This document shows, piece after piece, positions 5,890 to 6,687 of a stretch of 6,687 nt of DNA. Positions within the stretch are counted from its first letter, which is position 1. Each line of letters starts with the position of its first letter. Source of the stretch: Gallionellaceae bacterium (lineage in GTDB: Bacteria > Pseudomonadota > Gammaproteobacteria > Burkholderiales > Gallionellaceae); NCBI GenBank assembly GCA_030646595.1, contig JAUSKS010000187.1:1-6687 (forward strand), given 5' to 3'. Below the pieces are notes generated by a model that did not search any database, was not told the DNA's origin, and worked only from the letters and a program-made list of their open reading frames with translations. The translations under genes were made by a program, and so were the position numbers.

Positions 5890-6687
5890 ATGCAAAACAC
5901 TAACAAACTTATTACAACGCAGACTACTGCAAACAAGATTTCCATCGCCACCCACACCCTGCGCGCCGGATTAGGTCTCTTGCTCCTGGGGGCTGCTTGT
6001 ATTCCTGCCTGGGCTGCCACCAGCACCCTCAATCCCACAGCCGATGCCTACGTGCGGGGAGGCTCCTACGCCAGCACCAACTATGGCACAGCAGCGACCT
6101 TGACTATGCAAACCAGTAGCACCGCGGCCAATAACTTCGACAGCTACCTGAAATTTGACACCACCAGCGTTCCCAACATCACCAATGCCAAATTGCGTCT
6201 GTATGCTGCGCTTAACACCACAGGCAGCGTGGCCAGCACCGCTTGTGCCGTGGCTGATACTACCTGGGGTGAAACCGCCCTCACTTGGAATAACAAACCT
6301 GCGCGCGGTACAGCCTTGGGCACCATCACAGTGGCTTCGACTACCTATGCCTGGTATGAAATTGATGTGACCACCTATGTACAAAGCGAATTCGCTGCCG
6401 GGCGCAAAGTAGTGAGCTTTGCCTACCACGATGGTGCCAACAGCACCCCTCTCATTAATGCCTATTCCAAAGAAACCGCCAACAAACCACAACTGCTCAT
6501 TACTTACAATGTTGCCCCGACAGTTAGCCTGACTGCTCCTGCCAATAACACCGTAGTAACAGCACCGGCAACCATCACACTGGCGGCGACCGCCACAGAC
6601 GATGGCACCATCAGTAAGGTGGAATTCTACAATGGCACGACCCTGCTGAATACGGACACGACTGCGGCCTATGGCTACATCTGGAGT
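5890..6687 (+). CDS. Exported DNRLRE (CBM96-like) and Ig-like domain protein, 3' end missing
   Basis: This frame has no stop before the window end, so only the first 266 residues are visible. It opens with a long N-region of about 25 residues, a hydrophobic core (GLGLLLLGAACIPAWA) and a likely signal peptidase I site after AWA at residue 42. Cys 37 lacks a proper lipobox, so a lipoprotein is unlikely. Residues 45-207 form a DNRLRE domain: TADAYVRGGSYASTNYGTA near the start, SYLKFDTT at 85-92, the TTWGETALTWNNKP motif at 124-137, YEIDVTTYV at 156-164, and a closing PQLLITYN at 200-207. Residues 209-266 begin a bacterial Ig-like domain (PTVSLTAPANNTVVTAPA, then ATDDGTISKVEFYNG). These modules are typical of large extracellular adhesins, carbohydrate-binding proteins and Rhs-type proteins. 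It follows the SpvB/VCBS gene by 48 bases in the same frame, so it is probably co-expressed. What lies C-terminal is unknown. Confidence 0.85.
   Translation, partial: MQNTNKLITTQTTANKISIATHTLRAGLGLLLLGAACIPAWAATSTLNPTADAYVRGGSYASTNYGTAATLTMQTSSTAANNFDSYLKFDTTSVPNITNAKLRLYAALNTTGSVASTACAVADTTWGETALTWNNKPARGTALGTITVASTTYAWYEIDVTTYVQSEFAAGRKVVSFAYHDGANSTPLINAYSKETANKPQLLITYNVAPTVSLTAPANNTVVTAPATITLAATATDDGTISKVEFYNGTTLLNTDTTAAYGYIWS

Noticed and set aside
5890..6015. Lipoprotein signal at Cys 37 of the DNRLRE protein
   Set aside because: The residues before Cys are G-A-A, lacking the Leu/Val/Ile expected at -3. A better signal peptidase I site (AWA) follows at residue 42.
5971..6492. Minus-strand 173-aa Gly-rich open frame opposite the DNRLRE gene
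   Set aside because: Its Gly/Val/Ile composition is the expected reverse complement of Thr/Ala/Asn-rich codons. The plus-strand frame has clear domains.

Overview
The window holds two different kinds of sequence. Positions 1-2694 are ordinary bacterial housekeeping DNA: the last codons of an upstream gene (perhaps the tail of an RnfB/RsxB-type iron-sulfur protein), then nadK (NAD kinase) and recN (DNA repair ATPase). nadK and recN overlap by one base (TAATG) and look co-transcribed. Gene order, protein style and moderate GC content suggest a betaproteobacterium, possibly of the Nitrosomonadales/Gallionella type. That placement is an inference from recall, not a search.

Positions 2695-2871 are a 177-base, AT-rich intergenic region. 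It carries a perfect 7-base inverted repeat with a one-base spacer, a weak promoter-like pair and a clear ribosome binding site. I see no convincing terminator after recN.

Positions 2872-6687 are accessory and encode exported proteins. The first (989 aa) has a Sec signal peptide, an SpvB-type N-terminal domain, and seven FG-GAP/VCBS repeats with DxNxDGxxD calcium-type loops that probably close into a seven-bladed beta-propeller. It ends with a TcdB-middle-like region and stops about where related proteins continue into Rhs/YD repeats. After 48 bases, and in the same reading frame, comes a second exported protein: signal peptide, a DNRLRE (CBM96-like) domain and the start of a bacterial Ig-like domain. 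It runs off the window end.

The two secreted genes are probably one transcriptional unit. They resemble a split version of the SpvB-VCBS-Rhs architecture seen in Tc toxin B components and in large uncharacterised surface or polymorphic-toxin proteins. Whether the second gene supplies the missing Rhs core and a C-terminal effector cannot be seen here; that is the main open question. There are no tRNA or rRNA genes, CRISPR arrays or insertion sequences that I can recognise, and no gene-free stretch over 300 bases.
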